A DNA stretch of 64,000 nucleotides from Pyricularia pennisetigena. Taxonomy: Eukaryota; Ascomycota; Sordariomycetes; Magnaporthales; Pyriculariaceae. Positions 1 to 11,736 of this stretch are shown one piece after another (the stretch's first letter is position 1; each line of letters begins with the position of its first letter). The notes under the pieces were generated by a model that was not told the DNA's origin, did no database searches, and worked only from the letters and a program-made list of their open reading frames with translations. Location of the stretch: assembly GCF_004337985.1 (NCBI RefSeq), contig NC_043742.1:7006641-7070640 (forward strand). The letters run 5' to 3'. The translations under genes and the position numbers were made by a program.

Positions 1-3000
1 GATCGGGGATGCCGTCGTATTGGATTAAACAGACAAGATGATGGGATGCGCAACGGCGGTATACCGCGGAGAGTCGGGTTGAAAATGCAACGAATGTAAA
101 GAGGATAGTTCTGCCAGCATAGTAGACGATAGACCCAAGGGATAAAGAATGATGAGGAACACCAATAAAAGCAAGAGGGACAGAAAAGAAAAAGGGAAAA
201 AAAAAAATGTTACGGGGAGACGAGCGAATGATGCCACAGACAAACACTTGACGATCAGACAGATAGGATGGATAGCTTCCCATCATACAGTGCGCGATCG
301 CTGGATGGAAAACGACTTGTGTCCGGTTTAGCCCCTACTGTGACCTCGATCTTGCAGAACGGGGGAATAGAAGGCTACTGTAAATATACTGTTGTTGGCT
401 CTAAGTCTTCAGTATCGCTATAGGCTTCACACTACAGGGCAATGGGCTAACAGTGGGCCGATCCACCGCCGACAGTCATAGACGGGCTGACCTGGGAGAC
501 GGGATGTTAGTGTGAGTTGTTAGTCTAGTGTAAGTACCGAAGAAGCACAGTCCCAACCGCCCAGGCTCACTAGCATCGTTACTGTCACTAATGCAGTAGT
601 ACGAATTACTTGGTTGGGGACCTGTCGATGAACACGGGAGAAAAGCCTGTGCCCCAGGAACCTTGCCCGCGTGGACTGCTTGGGTGAAGCTCTGTGCAAC
701 GTCTTCCGCTGTCAGGGGTAGGCAGGCTTTTTTTTTTTTTTTTTTTTTTTTTTCACTGCACTTGTCCCTTGTGAAAGGGGAGGCTAGGCCAAGGGTCAAG
801 GGTCAAGGGTCTGGAGTCAGGGACGAGAGCCGTTCTAATACTGGGTACCACAGGTTAGAGCATGTCGCAGGGCAGAGCGGCTTTGTTTCCAGACATTTGC
901 GTGGCGCTGAGCCAGGGGCTCGCTTCGCCGTGGTGTACAAATGGAATTTGAAAAGAAAGGGTAAAAAAAGAAAAGTTCCGTTCCAATTTTCCTCTCTTGA
1001 TTCGGTTGCTTTTGACTTTCTCTCCACGGGGCATAGTGTAACAGCCACTTGGAATGTAAATAATCAGATTTCACCATCCTGTAATTACGTTGGTCGTCCA
1101 TCGTCCAGATTAGGTTCGATTGACGGCAGCAAGAAACCCCGAGGTTAAATCGAACCACATAGTCCGGCTTGGTTGACAGAATCGAATGTTCTGTACTCCA
1201 TTTTTTTCTCTGCGTCTCAAGGTCACTACGCAATAAAGTGGTACGGAGGTTGTTCGGTCGGGGGGGGGGGTGTGGGCAGCATGTTCACTCACGGCACATC
1301 AAATCAAGGGCCAGCCACTGTCAGGGGTACCAGACACGTGTGTCTACTCCGAATAGAAGCCAAGCCAGGCCAAGCATTATACTGGCACTGATTTCCCCAT
1401 TCGTCGACACCTTCCGTCTGCCCCCTAGCCCTCGACTCTCCATGCCAGCCATGGATTTCAAACTCAGCTTCAGCTTGGTGACCACCAGAGGAAGAGGTGG
1501 GTGAGTGAGATCAACGGGTCCGTACGGGTACGCACATTGCCAGTAATACCCAGCCAGGTACACACACCTATCTAACCTTAACCACGGTATGTGCATCATC
1601 TATCTGATTATACCTTATGTACTTACTGTACTCGGTAAGCACCTACCCCTGCAACATCACAGCACCCGCCAGTCTCTTGGTGCCTGGCAGGCGGTTAGAG
1701 GGCCTGTCTTATGCGGCCATGCGTGTACAGTACTGTGCCGATGCACTCTGGAATCCGTTCGCATGCCTCCCGTGCGTCTCTTGGCTTGGTGCGTACAGAA
1801 CCTTGCCGTATTGGTTTAGCTAAATTTCGAGCCCGAGGTAGTGGGGATATTTTTTGATTGTATTTACCTTTTTCTTCTTCTACCCCTTCAATGTCTTGGC
1901 TGCAAAGTCTGAGCAGAGAGCCCACTTTAAATATCGGTTCGGCATGCCGTTGTTCATTAGAGCTATTTTACTATTAACGTTGAAGCTTTTTTCTTTTTTT
2001 TTTTTTTCTCTCTATGAACTCCAGTCACGTGTTTGATTGAACTGGGTTGTTTGTCTGTGTGTCCTCGCTTACTGTTTCCTGGTGTTGCTCCATGCTGTGT
2101 GCTTCCTCATCCTCTCTTTCCCAATTGTCATTGTATGAGGTTTGCCGTGCAAACTCTCGACGGCAGCCATTTAACAGGAAGGGCCACAAACAGGTTCCAG
2201 AAAACATCAATGTCAATGCACCATAGGCAGGTTACCGCAGAGGTTTTTCCCGAATCAGGCCCTTGTCTGCCCAAGCATCATGTGTTCCAGGATGCTTGCC
2301 GACCAACCGGCTTATTGGCTGCAGCCCACGGCACTTGAGCACCTGCTTCGTTCCTTGGTTGCTACAGACTGCAGTGCAGGACAGTATGTACATGCTCTCC
2401 AGATTCCAGTAGTTCTGTTATAGGTTCCGGCGAAATACTGTGTAATGAATTTTTAGTATATATCTCTCTATCGATGGACCCTTCTCTGGACTGACGTATC
2501 AATATTCTCAATTTATTCCCTTTTCTTTCTTTTCTTTTTCCCTCCTTCCTTTTTCCGTCTTTTGACGTGGTATTTCCTCCACCCCTCATGTAGCCCAAAG
2601 CCCACTAGCCGTTGCAGAGGATACCCCCGCCAAGCTTTGGCCAAGCAGCAGACTGCCATAGCCGAACTCGCCTTGATTGAGAATCCCATCAACACCTCGT
2701 CAACATTCCCATCCCCTTGTTCACAAGTCCCATCGATCCTCAGTTTTGTCCACCTTGTGTTGGTTGAGTTTTACGTCGCAGCCGTTGATCGGACATTCAC
2801 AAGTTCGTTAGTCCGTCAAGTCGTTTCAACGGCTCCGCCTGTAGATCTCGTTGTCGCTCGTTGGCCAGAATAAGAAGAGCCGAGTTTTACGGCCGGGATG
2901 AGATCCTGTCGGGAGATAGAATCCTTTCAATCCCCCATCCCTCCTCCAGCAGATCCAGAGAACTTAAAAAAAAGACCAAGCCAGCAAACTAACAGCAGGA

Positions 3001-5240
3001 TCGCGGAGAATTGGTCGCACATTTCGTCCACGATAGCTGTCAGTCACACTTGTGGCACTGACAGTGGAGTGAATGCGGCAGCTCGACTGGGTTGATTCGT
3101 GGGCTGAGCAAAGCCAATAATTTTTAACTTTTGGGTGATGAAAAAAGGTCATGGTTTTGTGTGTGCACTCCACCAGATCGGGTATGTGATATTGGTTCAT
3201 GTTGCTTTTTCTGGAGTGAGGCGCTTAGAATCCTTGAAAGCCCACAAAGCTAGTGTCGAGCAACCTGTTGCTTACAATAAATATACTTTTTGTCCAATTA
3301 AAGATGCCTCGAAATCCAATCATTTTAGGATGTATTGGATAAAAATGTACCATTTCTCCAGCTGGGCGCTTACAAGAGGATTTTACGGTTAGTCACATGG
3401 GTCATACAACACATCACTGACCAGGCTCATCAGACCAATTTATGATGTCGATATGTAGGCGCGAACCCCAAGAAGCATATCGCAGAGCATCCTGACTGTT
3501 CTACGTACCCAGTGAAAATCCACTACCTAGTCGAGTCGAACCCCATGCCAGATTGTAATAAATGATTAGCCAAAAGGTAAATCAAATGTGAAATCGGTGA
3601 TCGGATCGAAAACAAAAAACCTGACTAACTCATGGTTATTTTCTTTGGTTGATTACACTGTTCCCCTTTCTACAACAATAGACCGGGATTAATGCTACCT
3701 TGCCTAGCACCCCTGGTCCCCACGGAGGCCTTGTCGCCTCGTACTTATGTACAAAGCACTTGTACACCCACCCACCCCATGACTCCGTAAATAGTAGGCC
3801 AAAACTCTCCTCTGAAAAAAAAGATCTTTGCTTTTTCGTCCTGCAGAAGAATAAGCCATGGAACACTCAATAATCATAATCATGGGATGATATTGTGTCA
3901 CGACAAGTGGGTTATAAAGGGGCGGGTCAAATCCGAAACTCGCTTGGCAGCCTTCCTGTTTGAGGCCTGGCAGGTCTCTCCATATTTTTCACCTCAGCCC
4001 AAACGAAACCCCCCCTGCCCTTTCGCTCGTTTCTTCTCTTACCTTAGCCTACCTTGCCTTCGTCCCAATGAAAACAACAAAGTATCACCAGGTGGAAATC
4101 CAGTCAGTCTACTGCGTAGCGCGTAATAGTTCTCCCGCTTGATAGTTTGGCATCTTGCGCTGCAACCCATAAGCATCCTCAAGGTGTCCGATAGACCACA
4201 TGGCCCTATGCCGACAGCCGGAAAATTGTGCCTGATCGACAGCGCAGCCTTTTCGTGTTTGTCGCGACTTGGTAGCGGGTGTTCTCTGTGTTACTTGGCA
4301 GCTGTCATTTGAAGAATGCCCTTTTTTTTTTTTTTTTTGTCCTTGTCTGAAGGGAGACGACAAGAGGCGAGTCTGGGCAATAACCAATATCTACCCATGT
4401 GTAAGGCCCTGTTGTACGAAGTAGTAATTTCGGTTCGAACAAAAACACGATGATGCATCACTAACCTCGCACCACCCATTTCGACAACCTCAATAAACTT
4501 GACTCTGAATCCCCTGCAACAAGTGTCTCTACATGGCTTCCCATAGAATGCTCCTTTTTTTTTCACCCTTGCGTCGAATGTACGTGTACCTTACGTATCC
4601 GTGGCTGAGCCTCCGGGAGGGTAAAAAGTGGATATATTTTTCGTCTCAAGTGCCCTGGTTCACATGCATCTGTCACTGCCGCTCGCCTTCCGGTCTGCAG
4701 CTGGTGGGGGGACCTTAGAGAGAGACATGTAACCCCCTTTTTCCTTCCCCGAATGTTTCCTTTGGGTTAATGCTTGACCGACTAGGGAGCCTGATTAGCA
4801 GAGATCTACCTTAAAATGTTCAACTAAGAAAGTCTTGGCTATGGAAAAGACCAGACCAAAAAGCGACGACAGCATAACCAGCGGCAGCCTCACAGGGCAC
4901 CAGTGGAGAGTTCAGGCTGAACAAACTACGTATCAGGGCCCTGCAGCTGTATCCATATATCGGAAGAAGAAACGAACGCCCAGAGGTGTTGTCTATCAAG
5001 CGTTTGAATCTGAGCAAAAGCCAGGGTCGATCAAGCTCGGATGGTCTAGATGTTTGCGTGGTATAATCTCATTTGGTACGTTTGTAGGCTGGATTCCGAT
5101 GTTGCACAGTCATGAAAGAGGCAAACGCCTAAGCAATCCTCATACGCGGGCTCGATGCGGGTACATGCCATGGCTGTTTGAACCAGGCTCATTCTAGGTC
5201 CCATCAGAGAAATGCTCGATATTTCTTCTAGGCCTCCGCG
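1..5240. other. intergenic / no supported gene
   Basis: I see no open frame with recognisable protein character in this 5.2-kb stretch. The longest frames (for example 663-1148 and 4835-5197) are low-complexity or composition-driven and lack plausible splice continuations. It contains a T26 run at 728-753 and a T17 run at 4322-4338. There is no tRNA or 5S rRNA that I can recognise. Confidence 0.6.
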
Positions 5241-6563
5241 CTAAAACATGCCCTTTTGAATCTCGTCCTTGCGTTCCTCCCATAATGTCTTCCCTGAGCA
5301 CGCGCATACCGTCTTGTCGTTTCCCCACACGCCAGAACTTCTGGCAATGATTCCCGCAACTGTGTCGGCGTCATTCTTGAGTATGTTCTCGCCACTCGAG
5401 GCCTCATCGAGCCGAGATACAATCATGGCGTGGCCTATAACCTCCCAGACCTGGAAAGAGGCTTCCATAAAGACACTCCCGTGGCCCTCCTTTCCCACCT
5501 GAACGGTCCCCAAAAAGCCCCTTGGCTTGGCGTCACCGATGGCGCTAGGGTTTGTGGCGGGACGATCGGACCCGGCCCAGACCGGACCCGCCGACTCGAC
5601 GCCTTTCGTCAAGTTCCCGTACTCGCGGATCGTAATTTGATATAATCCGGGCGAAACACCTCGCACCGTCAAGTCCACCAGCGTCACCTCGGGGGAGACC
5701 TGGACCATTCTGGCCAAGCCCCTGACTTGCCTCTCACGCTTGGCTCTCTCCTCGGGCGTCTCAACAACACTCAGATGTTGATAAGTCTCGAGGATGCTGA
5801 CAGCAGCGCCTTGAGATGATACACACACAAACACACACATGAAAAGTAAGCAAAGCGGCACGTGCTACAGTGATGCTGAACAGACAGGTCGTGCAGCAGC
5901 TATCCTCTCTTACTCGAGGCTGGAGTATGAAATTAAGGCTGCCCTGTAGGGCAGGCGAGGAACAAATTCGCTGGCGACTTACTATCTGACGAACCAGATC
6001 CGCGCAGGATGGCGTCTCTGCCAGTAGCTTGGATAGCGTCTACTATGGCTGAGGGAGCGGCTGGTTGATTGCGTGGCCCATTTAGTAACCTCGAGCTTGG
6101 CTAAGTGGTTAAAGAGGTGCTAGCTAGCCTAGGGGCTGGCTCGCTTTAGGGTGCCTCCAAGGGAGAGGAACGGACCTGTGCCTTCGATTGAGACCAATTG
6201 GTCTTTGAGGTTTGCATCTACTTTGGTGATGCCATCCAGCTTCCGCACAGCGTCTGAAACATCCTTGATGCAGCTTTCACATGTCATGTGCACCGCAAAG
6301 AGCGTCTGTCGGAAGAGAAAAAATATCAGCTTCGGTTCGAGACCACCGCCACGCCGGGATCCAAGCATCCAGGCAAAGATGTATGTTTGATGCCAGATTG
6401 CTCGCTTTGAGGTGTGGCTGGCGGAAAACGACAGCAAAGGAGGCGATGAAGCAGGGCTGTAAGGAGTCGGAGCGTGGTAAATGACTATCTAGACCAAGAA
6501 TGGAAAGCAATATGTAGTACAGGTACAAGCCAGGCATACCTGAAACGGATGATTCACTCCCAT
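5241..6563 (-). CDS. CCS1: copper chaperone for superoxide dismutase
   Basis: This protein hands copper to Cu/Zn superoxide dismutase in the cytosol and the mitochondrial intermembrane space. Four exons read on the minus strand: 6563-6540, 6305-6176, 6060-5983 and 5809-5241. They give 266 residues, close to yeast Ccs1 (249). The first exon encodes only MGVNHPFQ, followed by a GTATGC donor. Domain I carries the Atx1-like copper site MTCESC (usual form MxCxxC). The domain I/II linker has GRDAILRGSG. Domain II is the SOD-like fold, with a GLARMVQV strand and an EYGNLTKGVESAG segment. Domain III ends with CACSGKTLWEERKDEI, which holds the CxC motif that transfers copper and forms the disulphide. 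The donor of intron 2 (GTCCGT) is weak but is required by frame. The gene is divergent from MRPL23. Identification is firm; exon 2-3 boundaries are inferred from family similarity. Confidence 0.93.
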
Positions 6564-7556
6564 TCTCAATCAAAGACCGACCAAAAGCCGGTAATTCTCC
6601 TTTGCGATCGTTGGCCGGAGATATCTCACTACTATGGGCTGTTGCGCAGCTAAGATAAAAGTGCAAAAAAGAAAGATTCTGAAGTGACGATCAAGAATGC
6701 ATGTATCTGCAGCTATAAGAAGAAAGTCTTGAAAACGGCTTGAACCGGAAAGACAAGACGAAACTCGGACAATGGCTAGGTATGTGCTCTGCGGAGTGGT
6801 AGTGGTTGTTTTTTTTCTTTTGTTTATCTTGGGTGAAACCCAGAAAGGGGCCGGTAAGCAGAGAAGCGAAGAATTTAGTGATCAAAATGGATGGAGTGTT
6901 CGTGGTAGGCAGGCTTTTACAAGGACTGGTATGACGCGGATTTCTAATCGCCGCGAAGGTTCTATACAAATCCAATGAGGGGCAAACCCAACATTACCGT
7001 AACTACATTTTCACACAGTAATCACAGATACAGAGCATCTAAAATAATACGAGCAAGATGTTATCTTGCATAGAGAGTCTGGGAGCAAAGGCCACCGTCT
7101 ATATCTTTTTGTCTTGTTCGAGTCGACATGTTGCAGTCTGTCCGGTTCTTCCGACATGAGCGCATCAAGACAGTCCCAAAGTTTGATGATATGAACGCAT
7201 GCACCGATGATCGGGCCGCATGGTGGGGGCAAGGTAGGCTCTCAGTTATTGCCGCAAAGTGGAAGGGTTAGGGTTGATGCAGCCACTGCTCTGCAAGGGC
7301 CAGGTTATCAAGCGATAAGCTCCAAGATTTTTCGGGCGCGTCTGGCACGGTACTAGCTAAGGTAAGAGATCTATCTCTAAGCATAGAAGTGGTGTGCCAT
7401 TGATTAATTGGTCACTCGAAAACGACCACCAACAAGCGGCAGCAAGCCTCTCAATTCAACCAAGGTGTACAGAGAGGCCGTGAGCTAAATTCTTGGGAGG
7501 AGGAGGCAAAGGGCTCCAGCACCTTGAACACCCAGTGAAGCTGGGAAATCGTCAAA
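6564..7556. promoter_or_regulatory. divergent intergenic region CCS1 / MRPL23
   Basis: These 993 bases separate two divergently transcribed genes, so promoters for both should lie here. I see no gene in it and no sequence element that I can name with confidence. Confidence 0.4.
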
Positions 7557-8227
7557 ATGTCACAAACAGTCGGCCTGGTATGTACACTGCCGCAAGACGG
7601 ACGGCACTAATAATGCCTGAAGAGATCAGGAGAAAAAGGAGAACGCAGCTACCAGAAGAACCCGACTAATCACTAGAATCCTCTCACGTCCTCCAGACCC
7701 GGCTCGCCTACTCGCGTGCATGGCATCACATCTCCGCCTCGGCGCCTCACCAAGCCCTCAGCACCATCAAGTCGCCGCCCGAGGCCGTGACGCCCCCATC
7801 GCTGGGCCGTCTTGCCTCGCGCATCGCCACAATCCTGATGGGCAAGCACAAGCCAATCTGGGACCCCTCGACCGACTGCGGCGACTACGTGGTCGTGACC
7901 AACTGCGCCGCCCTGTACACGACGGGCATGAAGAAGTACCGCAAGACCTACTACCGGCACAACACGCGGCCCGGCTCGCTTAAGTCGGTCACCATGGACG
8001 TCCTGATGGACAAGTTTGGCGGCTCCGAGGTCCTGAGGAAGGCCGTCAGCGGAATGCTGCCCAAGAATAGGCTTAGGGACAAGAGGCTGGCGAGGCTCAA
8101 GGCGTTTGAGGGCGAGGCCCATCCGTACAAGAGGAACATAATGAGGTTTGGTGACAAGGCCGTCGGCAGGCCCGGGTGGGAAGATGCTGTCAAGGCTATC
8201 CGCGCAGCCGATATGAACAGGTTATAA
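7557..8227 (+). CDS. MRPL23: mitochondrial large-subunit ribosomal protein uL13m
   Basis: The product is a structural protein of the mitochondrial 54S ribosomal subunit. Exon 1 is 7557-7577 (MSQTVGL, donor GTATGT) and exon 2 is 7697-8227, giving 183 residues. The joined start, MSQTVGLTRLAYSRAWHH, parallels yeast Mrpl23. The uL13 core follows: LGRLASRIATILMGKHKP, CGDYVVVTNC and the signature region KAVSGMLPKNRLRDKRL. About 20 extra residues (rich in Ser, Ala and Pro) sit between the mitochondrial leader and the core, compared with yeast. The next gene, urate oxidase, is convergent, with its stop about 600 bases away. Confidence 0.95.
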
Positions 8228-8828
8228 GAGACTTGGTTGGGTTCGGGGGCCTGGCTGACGGGATGTACATTTACACCCGGCTCCAAGGCTTGACATCTGG
8301 CAACAACAGTTGAAACGGATATGTATCATACCCTGTTATTTTTTTATTTGCCATAAACTGTATTTTATTCACGAAAGATTGAGGTCCCTTTGGTGTACGG
8401 TTTCCAAAATGGCGACAGTTGGCTAGTGCAGGGGCTCACTCGACTAAGTAGAGTCGACGGCAAAACCCATAAAATTTTCACTTCTCGGCACAGAGATCAT
8501 CTGGCTCGTGCTAACAATCTAGGGTCTCTCCATCTCGCTGTGCCATATAGCGGACGCGCAGCTTGCCTTGCATGTACCGAAGTTGGAATGGGCTCAGGGA
8601 CATACTAATCATTCCAGAATTTGTACGGTTTTATTTTGCCATTCAGGGCAGATCAACATCCCTCTGCCGCGGTTGTTCTATATGCTAGCCTATCTTCATG
8701 GCCAGTGACATACGAGTAGGGCTACGTATGATATATCCAAAAAAAAAAAAAAAAAAAACCAAGAAACGTTGACTTCGGGCGGGTATCGTGCAACCAACAA
8801 CGACAACACCATAAACAAAACACTACAT
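8228..8828. other. convergent intergenic region, 3' ends of MRPL23 and urate oxidase
   Basis: The region holds the two facing 3' ends and a run of twenty A at 8739-8758. I see no gene. Confidence 0.5.
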
Positions 8829-9870
8829 TTAACGGCTAACCTCGCACTTGATGAGGCCATTGGGTCCCGACTGGGGCACATAAACCTCGGCATCCTTGCC
8901 TGTGTTTGCCAGGCCCTTGTGCCAACTGAGGTCTGCGTTCGGAAAATATGATCACTGTCAGTGGGAAGACTCATCGGCCTCCAAACGCCTAGTTGATCAA
9001 CAGACAAACTTGTGCCACTTACCAACTTCAAAGTAGTGCTTGTTCGGTAGCGAGTAGTCCGTCTTTTCGACCTCGGGCGCAGCCTCAAGAATCTGCTCAC
9101 ACATTTTGTACATGGTGGCTTGAACCGAGGCGCTGTTGTCAGTAGCAAACGTCTTCATGGTGATGGACCTGGCGTCCTCCCAGGCCTGGTCGAACTTGGG
9201 CACGATGGCCTTGACGGCGTCGAGGTCCGGGAACGACTTCCACGACCAGCCGCAGTCGACGTCGGTCGAAAGGATGCGGTCCCACGTCTCGGGCAGGGTG
9301 GTGTACTCGTCGCGCACGAAGCCGTGGAAGGCCGAGCCCGTGCTCTTGAGCACCGACAGGCCCGAGATGCCGCTCCGGAGGGCGATGCCGGCGCCACGTC
9401 GGACCACGGCGCCGACGGTGCGTGTCTCCTGCCCGTCCCGGAAGAAGGAGTGCGGGTGCGGCTGGCCGTCGATGGTCATGCGGGTCCAGCGGTGCACGAT
9501 CACGTCGACGTGGGCCGCGTGGATGTGCGAGTACGTGTCGATAAAGTGCTGGCCCAGGATCGAGGCGTAGAGCTCAGGGGGGTTCACGGGGTTCTCCCGG
9601 GCCTTGATGTAGATGGTGTTCTTGATGGAATCGGTGGCCACGACCACGCTATTGTCGGCCTTTGTGTAGCTGTTGCTCACACCTGGTCAGCGGGCCTGTG
9701 GATGAGGTGTTGATGGGTAGGTGGGCTGCTCACGAGGTGTCGATCTCGCCCTCCAGCAGACAGCATACCGTCATTTCTGTGACGCTCTGCTGCCCCGTCT
9801 CTGTATTCCTGTGAACCTTGTAGACGCGGACATTGTCCTTGCCATAACGGGCTGCAGAGAGTGAAGGCAT
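8829..9870 (-). CDS. urate oxidase (uricase)
   Basis: The enzyme oxidises urate to 5-hydroxyisourate in purine catabolism, normally in peroxisomes. Three minus-strand exons (9870-9734, 9669-9023, 8932-8829) give 295 residues, the usual family length. The first exon starts MPSLSAARYGKDNVRVYKV and contains the catalytic Lys region. The next join gives SYTKADNSVVVATDSIKN, which includes the catalytic Thr segment. The family signature LKSTGSAFHGFVRDEYTTL is intact. The last exon reads DLSWHKGLANTGKDAEVY and ends IKCEVSR. Most fungal uricases end in a peroxisomal PTS1 (SKL or similar); this model lacks one, and I could not find a frame-compatible extra exon. The 3' end of the model is therefore the least certain part. 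Confidence 0.95.
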
Positions 9871-11736
9871 AATGGCGTGGACAAATCACTTGAGTAGAAT
9901 TTGTGGCTGTTTTGACACTGTTTATAGGGAAGGGAGTTGTTATCTGGACTTGAGGTTAACCAAGGCTTGCTGTGGGTGAAGGTGGATGGATGCACGAGGG
10001 TTGGACGTGGCAGATGGTGAAACGGGCCACTAACTACTTACCTCGAGTAGAAAACCTCGGTTATTCAAAACACTACTCAAATTCTCAAAATGGGGGTACA
10101 GAACCGAGAGGAAGAGGAAGAATGTATTTTTGTTTCTATTTAATAGTGAGAGCAAAACACTATGCAGCTACCCAGTTGCACATGATCTCAGACAGAGACA
10201 CGAAAAACCTAAAAGAATAATCAATCAATGGTACAGCCCAGGATGTGTTGTTTCGTCCACAATCTCACAACTCCATTGGATGAGCCATGCAATGAAACTG
10301 GGCCCCATTGGAGGTCATAAAAGTCAGGCCATACCTTTAGCTTAGCCCTCAATCATAGTTCAAGTGGTTCGATCATTTCCAACCCGCAGTGAGGGATTGC
10401 GCGGGGTCCCGGCGGCTGGTTGACTACCACCGCTAATGGAGAAGGCGCGGTTTTCCTTATCTGCGTCGCCCACGGAGTGGGGGCAGCCGGAGGTCGTGGG
10501 CTGTTGCCCCGAGCTGGAGCTGGACGTATGCAAGTCTCCTCTACCCCAGCGCGGATTGATACTGTGTTTGGGTGATCCGTTTTCGGAGGCTGAGCTGAGT
10601 TATATCCTTTCGCATTGGGAACGTTGCAATTCTGGATGATCCTTGTCGGAGACTTGTTTTGTATAACCAAGGCAAGGCAAGCCCCAAAGGGAACAGACGG
10701 GAAATAGCAAGGACAATAGAAATAATAACGCAATTACCAACACAAGTACTACGAATGTGGTTACTGATCGTGGAGAAGTAAAAGGAGCAGCAAGCAGCAT
10801 GCGCAAGCAGTGCAAGGGAGCAGCGGGATCTTCGTATGTGGGGAGCCATGTAAATCTGGAGCAACCAGCAGCATACTCCAGCAGCATATGGCAGTTTTTA
10901 GTTTGGCCAACATTACATTAGGCGCGGCTTTCTGTGATGGTATAAAATCTGGAAGCGCGAGCACCACCGATGGAGTTGTGATTGCCAACCAGGAAACTTG
11001 ACAAGACTTTTACCACTATCGAAAGGGGATGGCATGGTTCTAGTGCCGCCGCCGCCGCCGCTGCTGCTTGCTGTTGGAACTGGAATCCATGCAAAGTAAA
11101 AAGAAAAAGGCTTCAACATTAATATGCCAATCAGTTGAGCTTACCCGCCCAATAGCAGCGGTCAAAATTGAATTTGGTCCCTAACAAATAAGCCAGCTGA
11201 GGCCCAAGGATACAACCAGACAGGCCTTGTCGGAACACCCCCGCTTTACCTAATCTGTACCGCAAACTGCAAATCGATAGGTTTGTTGGTCGCTTGTGTG
11301 TGTGTTCAACCACAGCCAACCCGACCTGTGTTGCCAACCTCAAAGCGCAAAGTCCATACTGGAGTCCCTTGCCGCGTCTCATTACGCAACCAAACCCGCG
11401 ATCCTGATTGCGATTTATCCTTTGAAAATCTACGCGCGCTTCGACCAAGACTATCACTGCGCCAATTAAGACGAAAAAAAAAAAAAAAAAAACAGCATCA
11501 CAGCGGTCCGCATTCAAGCGACATCGACAACTCGAATCTAAACCCACTGGCGAGCGAGCATCCAAAGTGGTTGGTCAAAAAGGCAGACAGGAACAAACAA
11601 CACGTAAAAACCACGCGGGACGATAAATTTTGCTGTTTGCAAAGCCTCAAAGGCTTGCTGCACGCTTTGGAACCCTGACTGCATGTCATAGAATCCCTCG
11701 GATGGTTGCCCTTCGGGGGAATTGTGCGGAGGACAG
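9871..11736. promoter_or_regulatory. divergent intergenic region urate oxidase / TORC2 subunit
   Basis: These 1.9 kb separate divergent genes. Small frames such as 10353-10733 and 11131-11565 have no recognisable protein features. An A19 run is at 11474-11492, about 250 bases before the TORC2-subunit ATG, and may be a poly(dA:dT) promoter element (inference). Confidence 0.4.

Noticed and set aside
3520..3560. tRNA B-box-like sequence on the minus strand (GGGGTTCGACTC)
   Set aside because: The T-stem does not pair and no acceptor stem or anticodon arm can be folded around it.
4835..5197. 120-residue plus-strand frame
   Set aside because: No domain or splice continuation; composition resembles surrounding non-coding DNA.
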